From contig VSNM01000054.1 of the NCBI GenBank assembly GCA_009774245.1, forward strand, positions 1 to 40,349: a stretch of DNA of 40,349 nucleotides. Direction: 5' to 3'. Below the pieces are notes generated by a model. That model made no database searches. It was not told where the DNA came from and was given only the letters and a program-made list of their open reading frames with translations. Shown here in pieces: positions 8,666-17,036 of the stretch. Positions within the stretch are counted from its first letter, which is position 1, and the number at the start of each line of letters is the position of its first letter. Origin of the DNA: Lachnospiraceae bacterium. GTDB taxonomy: Bacteria; Bacillota; Clostridia; Lachnospirales; Lachnospiraceae. The translations under genes were made by a program, and so were the position numbers.

Positions 8666-8699
8666 TTCTTTCCCCTTTCCCATGCACAATAAATAATTA

Positions 8700-8736
8700 T
8701 AGTACACCACCCAATTTCTAACCGGATGGTGTACTA
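8700..8736. promoter_or_regulatory. 10-bp perfect inverted repeat over the exporter promoter
   Basis: TAGTACACCA (8700-8709) and TGGTGTACTA (8727-8736) form a perfect inverted repeat with a 17-base gap. Read leftward, the distal arm runs directly into TATAAT (GTACTATAAT), a -10 box for the ABC exporter, while no good -35 box is present. The layout fits an operator for a dimeric repressor. The GTGTACT-like half-sites recall those of YtrA-type GntR regulators. No such regulator gene is in the window. Confidence 0.55.
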
Positions 8737-8756
8737 TTCAAAACAACTTATTCAAA

Positions 8757-10250
8757 TCAATTCGAATACTGCTCCAATGCGGAAAACGTCACGCTGTTGT
8801 TCCTGGCAAACAGCCTGACCGGCTTCCCGCTCACGCCGTACAGCCGGACTGTCAATGCTGCCATGCCGTCAATATAAAACACGCCCACAGAGCCCTCCTG
8901 TACGTATGTAAAAGCATAGTCTTTTCCTGGCTCAAGGTGAATCTCTGTCTCCGCGATCGGCGTGGTTCCTTCATTAAATGAGAGCTGAAGAATGTTATCA
9001 TCCGGACAGATTGAGATCAGCTTGTATTTGTCAGTCTCGCCATTGTAGTCAAAGCAGATCCCAATGGAGCCGCTTCCTGAATATGTAAAGTTTCCTTTGA
9101 GCAGGAACCTTTCATAGCAGGTACACACATTAGTGTACTGATACGTATCCCCCGCCTCGACAGACATCTGCGTGTCGCCAGACAGCAGCTTGCACTTGTT
9201 CTGAAACTGCTGCATGACCGTATCTGCCGGAGCCAGCGCCAGGTCTCCATTTTCTTTCTGGACGAGCTTCTGTACGACCAGATTCCCCGCCCATGCCGAA
9301 ACACTCCGTGTGGAGGCAGGGGATTCTGACCTTCTCGCCCATCCTGCCATATACGCGTTTTCGCCATCCTCGACGTGCTTTGCCGCGTAAAACAGTTTTC
9401 CCTCGAGGCGCTTTGCCTCAGAATACGGTCCAAACGGTTCATCAGCAGAAGCGTACCAGAGTGTGTCGTCCTGCGCCGAGTATGTCAGATACCATTTGTC
9501 ACCCAGCTTGAATGTATCACTGCATTCCAGATTCCAGAAATCTCCTGCAGTATTTGTAAAAATAATACCATCATAATTCGTCTCCTGCAAGTCTGAACTG
9601 ACTGTATACTTCAAAATCCTTGCCACATTGTCCTTCGACGCTGTTATTGTCAGGGAAATAGTATCCGTATCCGGATCATAGTAAGCCTGCGGGTCCCTGA
9701 AATCATTTTTCTGCCCAAGGTCGTCAGGCGGCGTGATCTCCCATCCCGGAATCTTGTGAAACGCTGTCAGGTCATCGCCCTCGGCAACCATTATTTTTTC
9801 TTTGTATTCCACATCCGCAGAGTCTGCATGACCGGTATAAAAGAAATAATACTTGCCGTCTGCCTTCACGACAGACCCCGTACCAATCCAGGCATCCTGC
9901 CCGGTATCGGAAGCTTCGATCACGACTTCATCCTGTTCCGTGTAGGTCACAAAATCCTTTGTTGTCGTGAGATATATGGAATGGTTATAGGAGTCGCCGC
10001 CTTCTTTCAGATAATAAATATAATACACTCCGTCCTCGTAATACGGCATTGTATCCCCGACATACGGCTGAATCGGCCCGTCCTTGGCGGGCAGGAAAAA
10101 CGTGCGGTACTCATACGCCTCCTCCTGGCTCCCCGGTGTTGTCAGTTCGGAAAAATCTTTGTCCTTCGCACCGGACTGCCCGCAGCTGCAGAGCAGAAAA
10201 CTCATAGACAGGCATAGAATACCATATAATCTTTTCGGTATCCTTTTCAT
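8757..10250 (-). CDS. Surface lipoprotein of glycoside hydrolase family 32 type
   Basis: A 497-residue protein starting with a lipoprotein signal (MKRIPKRLYGILCLSMSFLL, lipobox LCSC), so it should be anchored outside the cell. The five-bladed propeller part shows GH32 marks: FRDPQ (the transition-state Asp) and WNLECSD (the acid/base Glu). The usual nucleophile motif WMNDPNG is replaced by VGDTMPYYEDG, as in a divergent GH32 subgroup, with Asp of GDTMP as the likely nucleophile. A C-terminal beta-sandwich follows (about residues 365-497). It probably cleaves fructans or sucrose-type oligosaccharides. Its ATG overlaps the fructokinase stop (ATGA), so the two are translationally coupled. Confidence 0.8.
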   Translation of the reverse strand: MKRIPKRLYGILCLSMSFLLCSCGQSGAKDKDFSELTTPGSQEEAYEYRTFFLPAKDGPIQPYVGDTMPYYEDGVYYIYYLKEGGDSYNHSIYLTTTKDFVTYTEQDEVVIEASDTGQDAWIGTGSVVKADGKYYFFYTGHADSADVEYKEKIMVAEGDDLTAFHKIPGWEITPPDDLGQKNDFRDPQAYYDPDTDTISLTITASKDNVARILKYTVSSDLQETNYDGIIFTNTAGDFWNLECSDTFKLGDKWYLTYSAQDDTLWYASADEPFGPYSEAKRLEGKLFYAAKHVEDGENAYMAGWARRSESPASTRSVSAWAGNLVVQKLVQKENGDLALAPADTVMQQFQNKCKLLSGDTQMSVEAGDTYQYTNVCTCYERFLLKGNFTYSGSGSIGICFDYNGETDKYKLISICPDDNILQLSFNEGTTPIAETEIHLEPGKDYAFTYVQEGSVGVFYIDGMAALTVRLYGVSGKPVRLFARNNSVTFSALEQYSN

Positions 10251-11233
10251 AGATTCATCAACGCCTCCACTTCCTCCCTCGACGGCATCACACGCAGCGC
10301 TCCTTTTCTAGTCGTAACAATAGAGGCTGCCGCATTTGCAAACGTCAGCATCTGTGTCAGTTTTGATTCATCCAGATTCTCCAGACCATATTCCAGCACA
10401 TGATACAGACAGCAGGCGCCAAAGGTATCTCCCGCCCCCGTTGTCTCAATCGTACTCTCCTGTATGAACGGTTTGACCTCGACGCACAAATCTTTATAAT
10501 ACGCACGGCTGCCTTCCTTTCCCATGGAAAGAAGAATCAATGGAATATTATACTGCTCTCTTAATTTACAAATGCCAGCATCAAACTCAATCTCCCCGGT
10601 AAACCACTGGATCTCGTTATCGGATATCTTGAGAATATCACACTGTGAAAGGCCATAGGCGGTCTGAGCCTTCGCGTCATCCAGTGACTTCCACAGCGGC
10701 GGACGAAGATTGGGATCAAAAGAGATTACTGCACCATTTTCCTTTGCGATCCCGACAGCCTTCTTGGTTGCCGCCCTGACTTCCGGATCTGTCATGGAAA
10801 GTGTACCAAAGTGAAATATCCTCGTATTCTCCAGCGTTTTCTCATCAAGTTCGTCCTCCCGCAGCATCATGTCCGCACCGGGGCTGCGGTAAAAAGAAAA
10901 GTCACGGTCGCCATCAGGATATGTATGCACCATGGCGAGCGTTGTATGCACATCCCAATCCATGCGCAGCCCTCTGGCGTTGATGCCCACCTCCGTAATC
11001 GCGCCTTTTAGCTGCTCCCCAAAAAAGTCCTTTCCAACCTTTCCGATAAAGGCCGTCTTGCAGCCCAATTTTGAGAGCATCGCCAGCACATTGCAGGGCG
11101 CACCGCCGGGATTTGCCTCAAACAGGGGATTTCCCTGTTTACTTGAACCATTTTCCGTAAAATCAATCAACAGCTCCCCAAGTGCCGCTACGTCAAACTG
11201 TTTATCCAATTTTTCCCTATTTTTATTGTCCAT
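10247..11233 (-). CDS. scrK: Fructokinase, PfkB/ribokinase family
   Basis: A 328-residue PfkB sugar kinase that would phosphorylate fructose to fructose 6-phosphate in the cytoplasm. Visible motifs are the N-terminal ALGELLIDF, the substrate-binding PGGAPCNV, and the C-terminal anion-hole/catalytic motif TTGAGDTFGA (Asp base). The best start is ATG 11233, since GGAGG lies 8 bases upstream; ATG 11248 lies on top of that site. It is downstream of the cytoplasmic GH32 gene and overlaps the GH32 lipoprotein gene by 4 bases. The context and motif set make fructose the likely substrate; other PfkB sugars cannot be excluded from sequence alone. Confidence 0.9.
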   Translation of the reverse strand: MDNKNREKLDKQFDVAALGELLIDFTENGSSKQGNPLFEANPGGAPCNVLAMLSKLGCKTAFIGKVGKDFFGEQLKGAITEVGINARGLRMDWDVHTTLAMVHTYPDGDRDFSFYRSPGADMMLREDELDEKTLENTRIFHFGTLSMTDPEVRAATKKAVGIAKENGAVISFDPNLRPPLWKSLDDAKAQTAYGLSQCDILKISDNEIQWFTGEIEFDAGICKLREQYNIPLILLSMGKEGSRAYYKDLCVEVKPFIQESTIETTGAGDTFGACCLYHVLEYGLENLDESKLTQMLTFANAAASIVTTRKGALRVMPSREEVEALMNL

Positions 11234-11337
11234 TCCTGCATCCTCCATTTAATGTATCCCAGCCACTTTCTATACTGATGTCATGCACTTCACAATTTAA
11301 CAGCCATTATCCGGCACCACATAATGAACACACATCA

Positions 11338-12825
11338 TCAATCAGCCAGCTCATACCAGGTAATGTCCATCCGTACAGCGCCATCCGCCGCAAAGGAAAT
11401 GCCGTCTGCCTCCTGCTCCGTATAAATGGTCGCAGTCATTACCTGTTCTCCGTCGTTGACAAAGATCTCCGCGCTGAAACGGTCTAAGATTACCCTGAGT
11501 TTCAGCGCGCCGTTGTTACTGTTGACAAGGCTTCTGCGCTGGTGTATGATCGCCCTCCTCGAACCGGAAAACTTTCTGTCGATCTTGAGAATCGAATTTC
11601 TGGTATGAAAGCTGAGTGTTGTATGGTATTTATCATTCTGTGCAAAATTCAGTATAAACTCATGGTAGACCTCCTGCCCGTCCTCCGGCCTGATTGCAAG
11701 CTCCATATCTACCCTCCGGCCGCGGATGCCCTCCAGATGAATCTGCTCGGAAACCAGCACATTCTGGTAATCCACCCGGTTGCGCCGCAGCTGGTCGAGT
11801 TCCCGTATTGGAGTCTGGTACAGCCTTCCGTCCCTGACATGCAGCTCCCTCGGAAGGCTCATCTGCCCAAACCATGACACATTCTGCGAACGGAAATTGC
11901 AGGTGTCCCAGTTCTGCATCCAGCCGATCATAATACGGCGCCCGTCCGGCGCAAGCACTGTCTGGGGTGCATAGAAGTCAATGCCATAATCAACCGACTG
12001 ATTATGCCGTTCCGTGAAGGTATCTGTCTTTTCGTCATAATCACCAATCAGGCAGAGCGTCCCATTGCCGTTATGATACTCAAATCCCTCGGGAAGCATA
12101 TCCTGCGGGCTGACAAGCAGTACCGCGCTGCCATCGAGCAGAAAGAAATCCGGGCATTCCCACATGAGCCCAAAGCGGTTGTTGTTGGCCGCAAACACCT
12201 TCTCATATTTCCATGAAAAACAGTCCGGACTGGAAAACAGCAGGATCTGTCCGCTCCCGTCCGCAGGCCTGTTTCCGACAATGCAGCGGTACGTTCCATC
12301 GGATTTGCGCCACAGTTTCGGATCGCGGAAATCCTGTCTGCTGAATCCCTCCGGCAGATCCTTTGCATCAATCACAGGATTGTTCTCATATTTCTCATAA
12401 TCCACGCCGTCACCCACTGCGATGCACTGATTCTGCCAGTCAACGACCGCTTTATTTTTCTGCCGCTCCTGGACGACGCCGGTATACATCAACAGCTGCC
12501 TGCCGTCAGGCAGTGTCATTGCATTTCCTGAGAAACATCCGTCCCTGTCATACGACTCGTCCGGTGCAAGCGCCGCCGGAAGGTAGTCCCAATGCAGCAG
12601 GTCATCGCTCACCGCATGCCCCCAATGCATGGAATCCCAGTGGGAATCATAGGGATAATACTGATAAAACATATGGTATCTTCCCTTGTAATAAGAAAAA
12701 CCATTCGGGTCATTCATCCACCCGGTACGCACAGACAAATGCAATGACGGTCTGTGGTCGGCAGGTATCATTTTTTCCGAAGCTTCCTCGTACTTGCGCG
12801 CTTCGCGCAATGTCTGACTGTTCAT
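11338..12825 (-). CDS. scrB: Beta-fructosidase / sucrose-6-phosphate hydrolase, GH32
   Basis: A 495-residue intracellular GH32 enzyme without a signal peptide. It has all three signature regions: WMNDPNG near residue 36 (nucleophile Asp), FRDPKLW (transition-state stabiliser), and WECPD (acid/base Glu). A GH32 C-terminal beta-sandwich ends the protein (FSAEIFVNDGEQVMTATIY). It hydrolyses sucrose, sucrose 6-phosphate or fructo-oligosaccharides imported by the neighbouring ABC system. As this importer does not phosphorylate its substrate, unphosphorylated sugar is the more likely substrate. AGGTGA precedes the ATG by 7 bases. Fructokinase follows 104 bp downstream. Confidence 0.92.
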   Translation of the reverse strand: MNSQTLREARKYEEASEKMIPADHRPSLHLSVRTGWMNDPNGFSYYKGRYHMFYQYYPYDSHWDSMHWGHAVSDDLLHWDYLPAALAPDESYDRDGCFSGNAMTLPDGRQLLMYTGVVQERQKNKAVVDWQNQCIAVGDGVDYEKYENNPVIDAKDLPEGFSRQDFRDPKLWRKSDGTYRCIVGNRPADGSGQILLFSSPDCFSWKYEKVFAANNNRFGLMWECPDFFLLDGSAVLLVSPQDMLPEGFEYHNGNGTLCLIGDYDEKTDTFTERHNQSVDYGIDFYAPQTVLAPDGRRIMIGWMQNWDTCNFRSQNVSWFGQMSLPRELHVRDGRLYQTPIRELDQLRRNRVDYQNVLVSEQIHLEGIRGRRVDMELAIRPEDGQEVYHEFILNFAQNDKYHTTLSFHTRNSILKIDRKFSGSRRAIIHQRRSLVNSNNGALKLRVILDRFSAEIFVNDGEQVMTATIYTEQEADGISFAADGAVRMDITWYELAD

Positions 12826-12882
12826 AACGAATCACCTGTTTAGAAATTATTCCTTACCTTTCATATTCATATTTTATTTTCT

Positions 12883-12914
12883 AAAAAGAGCTGGCTGTAC
12901 AGCCAGCTCTTTTT
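12883..12914. terminator. Perfect palindromic terminator between the importer genes and GH32
   Basis: A perfect palindrome (GAGCTGGCTGTACAGCCAGC and its continuation) is flanked by five A on the left and five T on the right, so it can act on both strands. It follows the solute-binding gene by about 20 bp. Both flanking genes run leftward, so it may partly separate abundant binding-protein mRNA from the enzyme genes. Confidence 0.85.
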
Positions 12915-12935
12915 ATCCTCAGCGCTTATTCAATG

Positions 12936-14609
12936 TTATTCATAGTAAGCATCAAGATACTTCTGGAAGATTGCAAGCATATCCTCGAGGCCGTATGCAT
13001 CAAGGCTCTTGATATACTCGTCCCAGTCCGCATCCGTAAAACCGTTCATAATCCAGTCAGACCGCTTTGCGTTGATTGTCTTTGTAATGTCCGTCTGCAG
13101 ATTGGAAAGCTCCTCTGTATCCTCCTGGCTCATAAACACATTCGGATAGACATACTTGGTGTTCATGTCCGGCGTGTAGTAATCCTTGATCCAGTCCAGT
13201 CTGTACTGCGCGTCGTCCGGACATGTGACATACACGCCGTAGTATTCGTCCAGGATTGCCAGCGGCCCGTTTACACTCTCAGCCTCCCTTACTTCTACAG
13301 GAGAAGCGTCCCCAAGCGGCGCATGCTGCAGCATATCGTCTCCGTTTTCATTCTTTCCAAGCACGAAGATATCAAAGTCATCATCCTCGCCATACGTACC
13401 CCAGTTATTCTGCGGGGACTGGAACGGGTCGTACATCTGGTCGAGCCATGCGCACACAAGCGCGGGATTCTTTGCGACAGCCGTCACAACACAGCGTCCG
13501 CGGTCATAGCCGCTGGTAAAGGAACCGTTCTCAGGCGTAATGTTTCTGACATCGGCAGTCAGCGCCGGAAGCGGCACCCATCCGTTGAAATCATCAATAA
13601 TATTGGCATTATCCCAGCTAAAGCACACACCATAACGCCCTGATTTACCCTTTGACACATAGGTAGACCACTCCTGCGTAAATGCTTCCGGATCAATCAG
13701 GCCTTCCTCGTACAGCTTATGCAGCCATGCGATTCCATCCTTAAAACCTTCCTGTGTCGCTGTACAGATTACCTTCTTGTCGTCTGTAACCGCAATATGC
13801 CTGCCCTGGTCACAGTCCCCATAGCCTTCGCCAAATCCGTTAATTAAAATAGCGGGATCCTGGTTTCCGTCATTTACAATACATGACATTGGAATAATGC
13901 TTCCGTCAATATTGAATTCTTTCTGCAGTTCAGAGGCGTGGTCGCGGAACGCGATCAATACCTGCTCAAACTCGTCAACAGTTGTCGGAATATCCAGTCC
14001 AAGAAAATCAAGCCATTTTTTATTGATAAAGCTCATATCGCCCACTGCCTGGATTGCCGTTTTCTCAGAGCCAAGCTGTTCTATCCATGGAAGCGCCCAT
14101 ATATGGCCGTTCGTATCCGTACTCATTTTCCTGTATTCAGGGTACTTGTCGAATACAGCTTTCAGGTTTGGCATGTAAGCGTCAATATAATCCTCCAACG
14201 GAATAATGACGCCCTGGTCAGCGTACCGCAGCAGATCATTATCGCCAAAACCTGCCGAGAAAATGAAATCTGTCAATGTGTTCGTATCCGCCATTGCCAG
14301 CGTGATTTTCTCACCCCACTGATCCCCCTGAATCGCCTTCCACTCAATCTCCACATTGGTCTTTTCCTGCAGGCGCTTAAAGATGGTGCGGTTGTTTGGA
14401 TCCGACTCCGTATTTGCCGGATACTGGGTCATTCCGGTCAGGGTCGCTTTCTCAGCCAGCGGGAACTGCAGATCCGCCACATCCACTTCCTGTATTTCCC
14501 CGCCGCCCAGTGTATTATCAGACTTGTTTCCGCCGCATGCCGCCAGGGAAGCGAGCATACTTGCCGCCAGTGCAAGAACTATTATTCGTTTTGCCAACTT
14601 ATTTTTCAT
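12936..14609 (-). CDS. Extracellular solute-binding lipoprotein of an LPL-type sugar ABC importer
   Basis: A 557-residue protein with a lipoprotein signal (ALAASMLASLAACGG; Cys near residue 25), which would hold it on the outer face of the membrane. The large size and features such as the WEKITLAM-like and YWNxY-like tracts are typical of LplA/YtcQ-type binding proteins that serve oligosaccharide importers. It lies directly downstream of both permease genes (39-bp gap) and upstream of GH32 and fructokinase genes, so fructo-oligosaccharides or sucrose are the likely ligand. AAAGGAGA precedes the ATG. A strong terminator follows the gene. Confidence 0.9.
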   Translation of the reverse strand: MKNKLAKRIIVLALAASMLASLAACGGNKSDNTLGGGEIQEVDVADLQFPLAEKATLTGMTQYPANTESDPNNRTIFKRLQEKTNVEIEWKAIQGDQWGEKITLAMADTNTLTDFIFSAGFGDNDLLRYADQGVIIPLEDYIDAYMPNLKAVFDKYPEYRKMSTDTNGHIWALPWIEQLGSEKTAIQAVGDMSFINKKWLDFLGLDIPTTVDEFEQVLIAFRDHASELQKEFNIDGSIIPMSCIVNDGNQDPAILINGFGEGYGDCDQGRHIAVTDDKKVICTATQEGFKDGIAWLHKLYEEGLIDPEAFTQEWSTYVSKGKSGRYGVCFSWDNANIIDDFNGWVPLPALTADVRNITPENGSFTSGYDRGRCVVTAVAKNPALVCAWLDQMYDPFQSPQNNWGTYGEDDDFDIFVLGKNENGDDMLQHAPLGDASPVEVREAESVNGPLAILDEYYGVYVTCPDDAQYRLDWIKDYYTPDMNTKYVYPNVFMSQEDTEELSNLQTDITKTINAKRSDWIMNGFTDADWDEYIKSLDAYGLEDMLAIFQKYLDAYYE

Positions 14610-14648
14610 AACTGCTCTCCTTTTCTTTGATCGATTTTTATATTTACA

Positions 14649-15548
14649 CTAACCTTTTACAGAACCTGCCATAATTCCGCTGTCAAAATACTTCTGGAAG
14701 AACGGGTACATGACAAGCAGCGGGAGGCTCGAAATGATAATGGTTGCATATTTGAGCAGCTCACTGAGCTGTGCGCGCTCCGCGGTACTCTGCATATCTG
14801 AAATCATTCCCTCGTCAGGTTTGCTCTGAATCAGGATTGCGCGGAGTACGAGCTGCAGGGGCTGTTTGGATGACTCATCCAGGTAAATCATTGCATCAAA
14901 ATAGCTGTTCCACATGCCTACAAACTGCCACAGGGACAGCGTCGCAATGATCGGCGTACATACCGGGAGCAGAATCCTGAAGAAAAAGGTCAGCTCATTT
15001 GCGCCGTCCACATCAGCGGCTTCCCTGAGTTCTCCCGGAATCCCCTGATAATAAGTCCTTGCGATAATCATGTTCCAGACGCTGAACGCTCCCGGAAGGA
15101 TGATCGCCCACATACTGTTTTTCAAACCCATATCGCTGATCAACAGGTAAGTCGGTATCAGACCGCCGCCAAAGAACATGGTGATCACAAAGATAACGTT
15201 AAAGAACTTCTTTCCCCTGAAATCCGGCCTTGACATGGGATAGGCAGCCAGCATGGTAATCAGTACCGAAACAAAAGTAAATACCACGGAATAGATGACT
15301 GCATTTTTAAAGCCAATCCATATCTGGTCATTGGTCATGACACGCTCGTAGGCAGTCAGCGTCCATTTGCTGAAATCAAAGGTAATTCCCTTGTTCTGCA
15401 AGGTAACAGGGTCAATAAAGGATGCAACGATAATATAAATCATAGGAACAATGATTGCAACGACAAACAATCCAAGCAGTATATAGCCTACTGTCAGCAA
15501 TGCCTTATCCTGCAAAGAATATCTGGCAAATTTACTTTTCTTTTTCAT
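14649..15548 (-). CDS. Sugar ABC transporter permease, YtcP/LplC type
   Basis: A membrane protein of about 299 residues with six hydrophobic segments. The conserved EAA loop is ELREAADVDGANELTFFFRILLP, which contacts the ATPase. The C-terminus PFFQKYFDSGIMAGSVKG is typical of LplC-like permeases. The start is ATG 15548, because GGAGG lies 5 bases upstream; the open frame upstream to 15656 only reads through two intergenic hairpins. It pairs with the other permease and the solute-binding lipoprotein. Confidence 0.92.
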   Translation of the reverse strand: MKKKSKFARYSLQDKALLTVGYILLGLFVVAIIVPMIYIIVASFIDPVTLQNKGITFDFSKWTLTAYERVMTNDQIWIGFKNAVIYSVVFTFVSVLITMLAAYPMSRPDFRGKKFFNVIFVITMFFGGGLIPTYLLISDMGLKNSMWAIILPGAFSVWNMIIARTYYQGIPGELREAADVDGANELTFFFRILLPVCTPIIATLSLWQFVGMWNSYFDAMIYLDESSKQPLQLVLRAILIQSKPDEGMISDMQSTAERAQLSELLKYATIIISSLPLLVMYPFFQKYFDSGIMAGSVKG

Positions 15549-15573
15549 AGATACCTCCATTCTTCCAATATCC

Positions 15574-15637
15574 GCAAATTTGTATCCCTGCACAAATTTG
15601 CCGTCTGAAAAAACTTTCGCATATGGTTTTTTCAGAC
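15574..15637 (-). repeat. Two tandem perfect hairpins between the permease genes
   Basis: Arms at 15603-15614 and 15626-15637 form a 12-bp perfect stem (GTCTGAAAAAAC). Arms at 15574-15583 and 15592-15601 form a 10-bp perfect stem (GCAAATTTGT). The first hairpin begins at the stop codon of the upstream permease, and the second sits just before the downstream ribosome binding site. No T-run follows, so mRNA processing or stabilisation is more likely than termination. Confidence 0.65.
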
Positions 15638-16575
15638 TATATTCCCTGACCATCATTCATTTTTGCAACAATCTTGTTCACGGCAACCAACAGGATGACA
15701 TTGATGACTGTGTTAAATAATCCCACCGCGGTCGAAAAGCTGTAGTCGCCGCTGATAAGACCTTTCTTATATACATAGGTCGCAATGATTTCTGATGATG
15801 CAAGGTTCAGATCGGTCTGCAATGCATAAGCCTTCTCAAAGCCGACGCTCATAATGTTGCCGGCCTGCATGATAAACTGGATGACTACCGTGCTCTTGAT
15901 GGCAGGCCACTCCACCGCCTTGATCTGCTGGAAGATGTTTGCCCCGTCGATTACTGCGGCTTCTTTTAATTCCGTGCTTGCGTTTGACAGCGCCGCCGTA
16001 TAGATGATCGACCCCCAGCCTGCGCCCTGCCAGATTCCGCTGGCGATGTAGATTGTGCGCCATGCCTCCGGCATGGTCATAAAGTTAATCTGTGTGCCAA
16101 ACAGCATGTTTACAGGACCTGTGACAGATAAGAAAATCCTGACGATACCGCAAAGCACAATGACGGAAATAAAGTTCGGCATGTACAGCGCCAGCTGGAT
16201 TTTCTTCTTGACGCCTGTGCGCTCAATCCTGTTCAGCAGAAATGCCAGAAGGATTGGAATCGGAAATCCCCAAAGCATACCGAATACACTCAGCTTAATG
16301 GTATTTCCCAGATAGCTCAGGAAATCGGGCGATGACAGGAAACGCTGAAAGTGCTTGAACCCTACCCACTCGCTTCCCAGTATGCCCTTGATTGGATTAT
16401 ACTTCTCAAAAGCAATCAGGATACCGCCCATTGGTATGTATCGAAAGATAATTGTCAATGCCAGCGCCGGGAGCAGGAAGAATACATACAGCTGCCAGTG
16501 TTGGACAACATAGACAAGTGAGTTGTGCAGTCCTGCATCTTTCTGATTTGCAGTGACAGTTTTTGTTTTGCCCAT
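15637..16575 (-). CDS. Sugar ABC transporter permease, LplB/YtcP-partner type
   Basis: A 312-residue inner-membrane permease with about six hydrophobic segments. The EAA loop ELKEAAVIDGANIFQQIKAVEWP is intact. The N-terminal part (WQLYVFFLLPALALTIIFRYIPMGGILIAFEKYNP) is characteristic of the LplB subfamily. It is the first gene of the leftward importer operon. GGAG lies about 7 bases before the ATG. No ATP-binding subunit is encoded nearby, which is usual for this subfamily because a general MsmX-like ATPase serves several importers. Confidence 0.92.
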   Translation of the reverse strand: MGKTKTVTANQKDAGLHNSLVYVVQHWQLYVFFLLPALALTIIFRYIPMGGILIAFEKYNPIKGILGSEWVGFKHFQRFLSSPDFLSYLGNTIKLSVFGMLWGFPIPILLAFLLNRIERTGVKKKIQLALYMPNFISVIVLCGIVRIFLSVTGPVNMLFGTQINFMTMPEAWRTIYIASGIWQGAGWGSIIYTAALSNASTELKEAAVIDGANIFQQIKAVEWPAIKSTVVIQFIMQAGNIMSVGFEKAYALQTDLNLASSEIIATYVYKKGLISGDYSFSTAVGLFNTVINVILLVAVNKIVAKMNDGQGI

Positions 16576-16665
16576 CGTTTTGCTCCTTTCTTGATTTTGA
16601 TTTTTGTTAAAATGTTATTTTTGTTTTCTTTCATTTGTGCATTTGTAAAAATCGCGATTCAACTC

Positions 16666-16694
16666 TGTAAATATAAGTTACCATATTTTTTACA
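16666..16694. promoter_or_regulatory. Putative LacI-family operator over the importer promoter
   Basis: TGTAAATAT at 16666-16674 and ATATTTTTTACA at 16683-16694 form an imperfect dyad. On the minus strand it overlaps a possible promoter (TTGACC, then TAACTT after 17 bases) for the permease operon. Nearly the same dyad is found at 22655-22682 in front of the paralogous regulator, which supports a functional role. Confidence 0.5.
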
Positions 16695-16824
16695 TTTGGT
16701 CAATAGTTTTTTTATAAATCTGCCTAAAATATTTTTGTTTTTTTTACATTTACTGTTTTATTTCACCATTGTAATCGTTGTTATTCATAAAATTTTGGAA
16801 ATTATTATTTTAAACATTTTGCAT

Positions 16825-16853
16825 TTGACACATTTATATTTTTACACTATAAT
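16825..16853 (+). promoter_or_regulatory. Consensus sigma-A promoter of the first LacI regulator
   Basis: TTGACA (16825-16830) and TATAAT (16848-16853) are both perfect and spaced by 17 bases. Transcription would start near 16,860, giving a leader of about 175 nt before the ATG at 17037. Confidence 0.85.
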
Positions 16854-17036
16854 ATCATTAAGCGCACCAAAAATACAAAACATTCTTTTTCCGTAAGTGC
16901 ATACCTGAAATCGAATCGATGCATATGCAAATCAAATGTATAAATCGAAGTGGCTCATTCAGGGAGATAACGTACAGAAAACCATTGCAAAAAAACGTTA
17001 TATTACATTATATTATAAGAAAGGATGTGATCTTTC

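Larger units (their letters stand above)
16576..17036. promoter_or_regulatory. Divergent regulatory region between importer operon and LacI gene
   Basis: This 461-bp, very AT-rich gap holds both promoters of the fructan locus. Several copies of TTTTTACATTTG-like sequence and its reverse complement occur through 16,635-16,850. The TGTAAATAT...TTTACA dyad (16666-16694) and the rightward promoter (16825-16853) are listed separately. The downstream half, 16,860-17,030, would be an untranslated leader of the LacI mRNA with no gene that I can see. Confidence 0.65.

Noticed and set aside
12933..13643. 236-codon rightward frame opposite the solute-binding gene, and a 230-codon frame opposite its 5' part
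   Set aside because: Both are mirror frames of a well-supported lipoprotein gene and resemble no protein.
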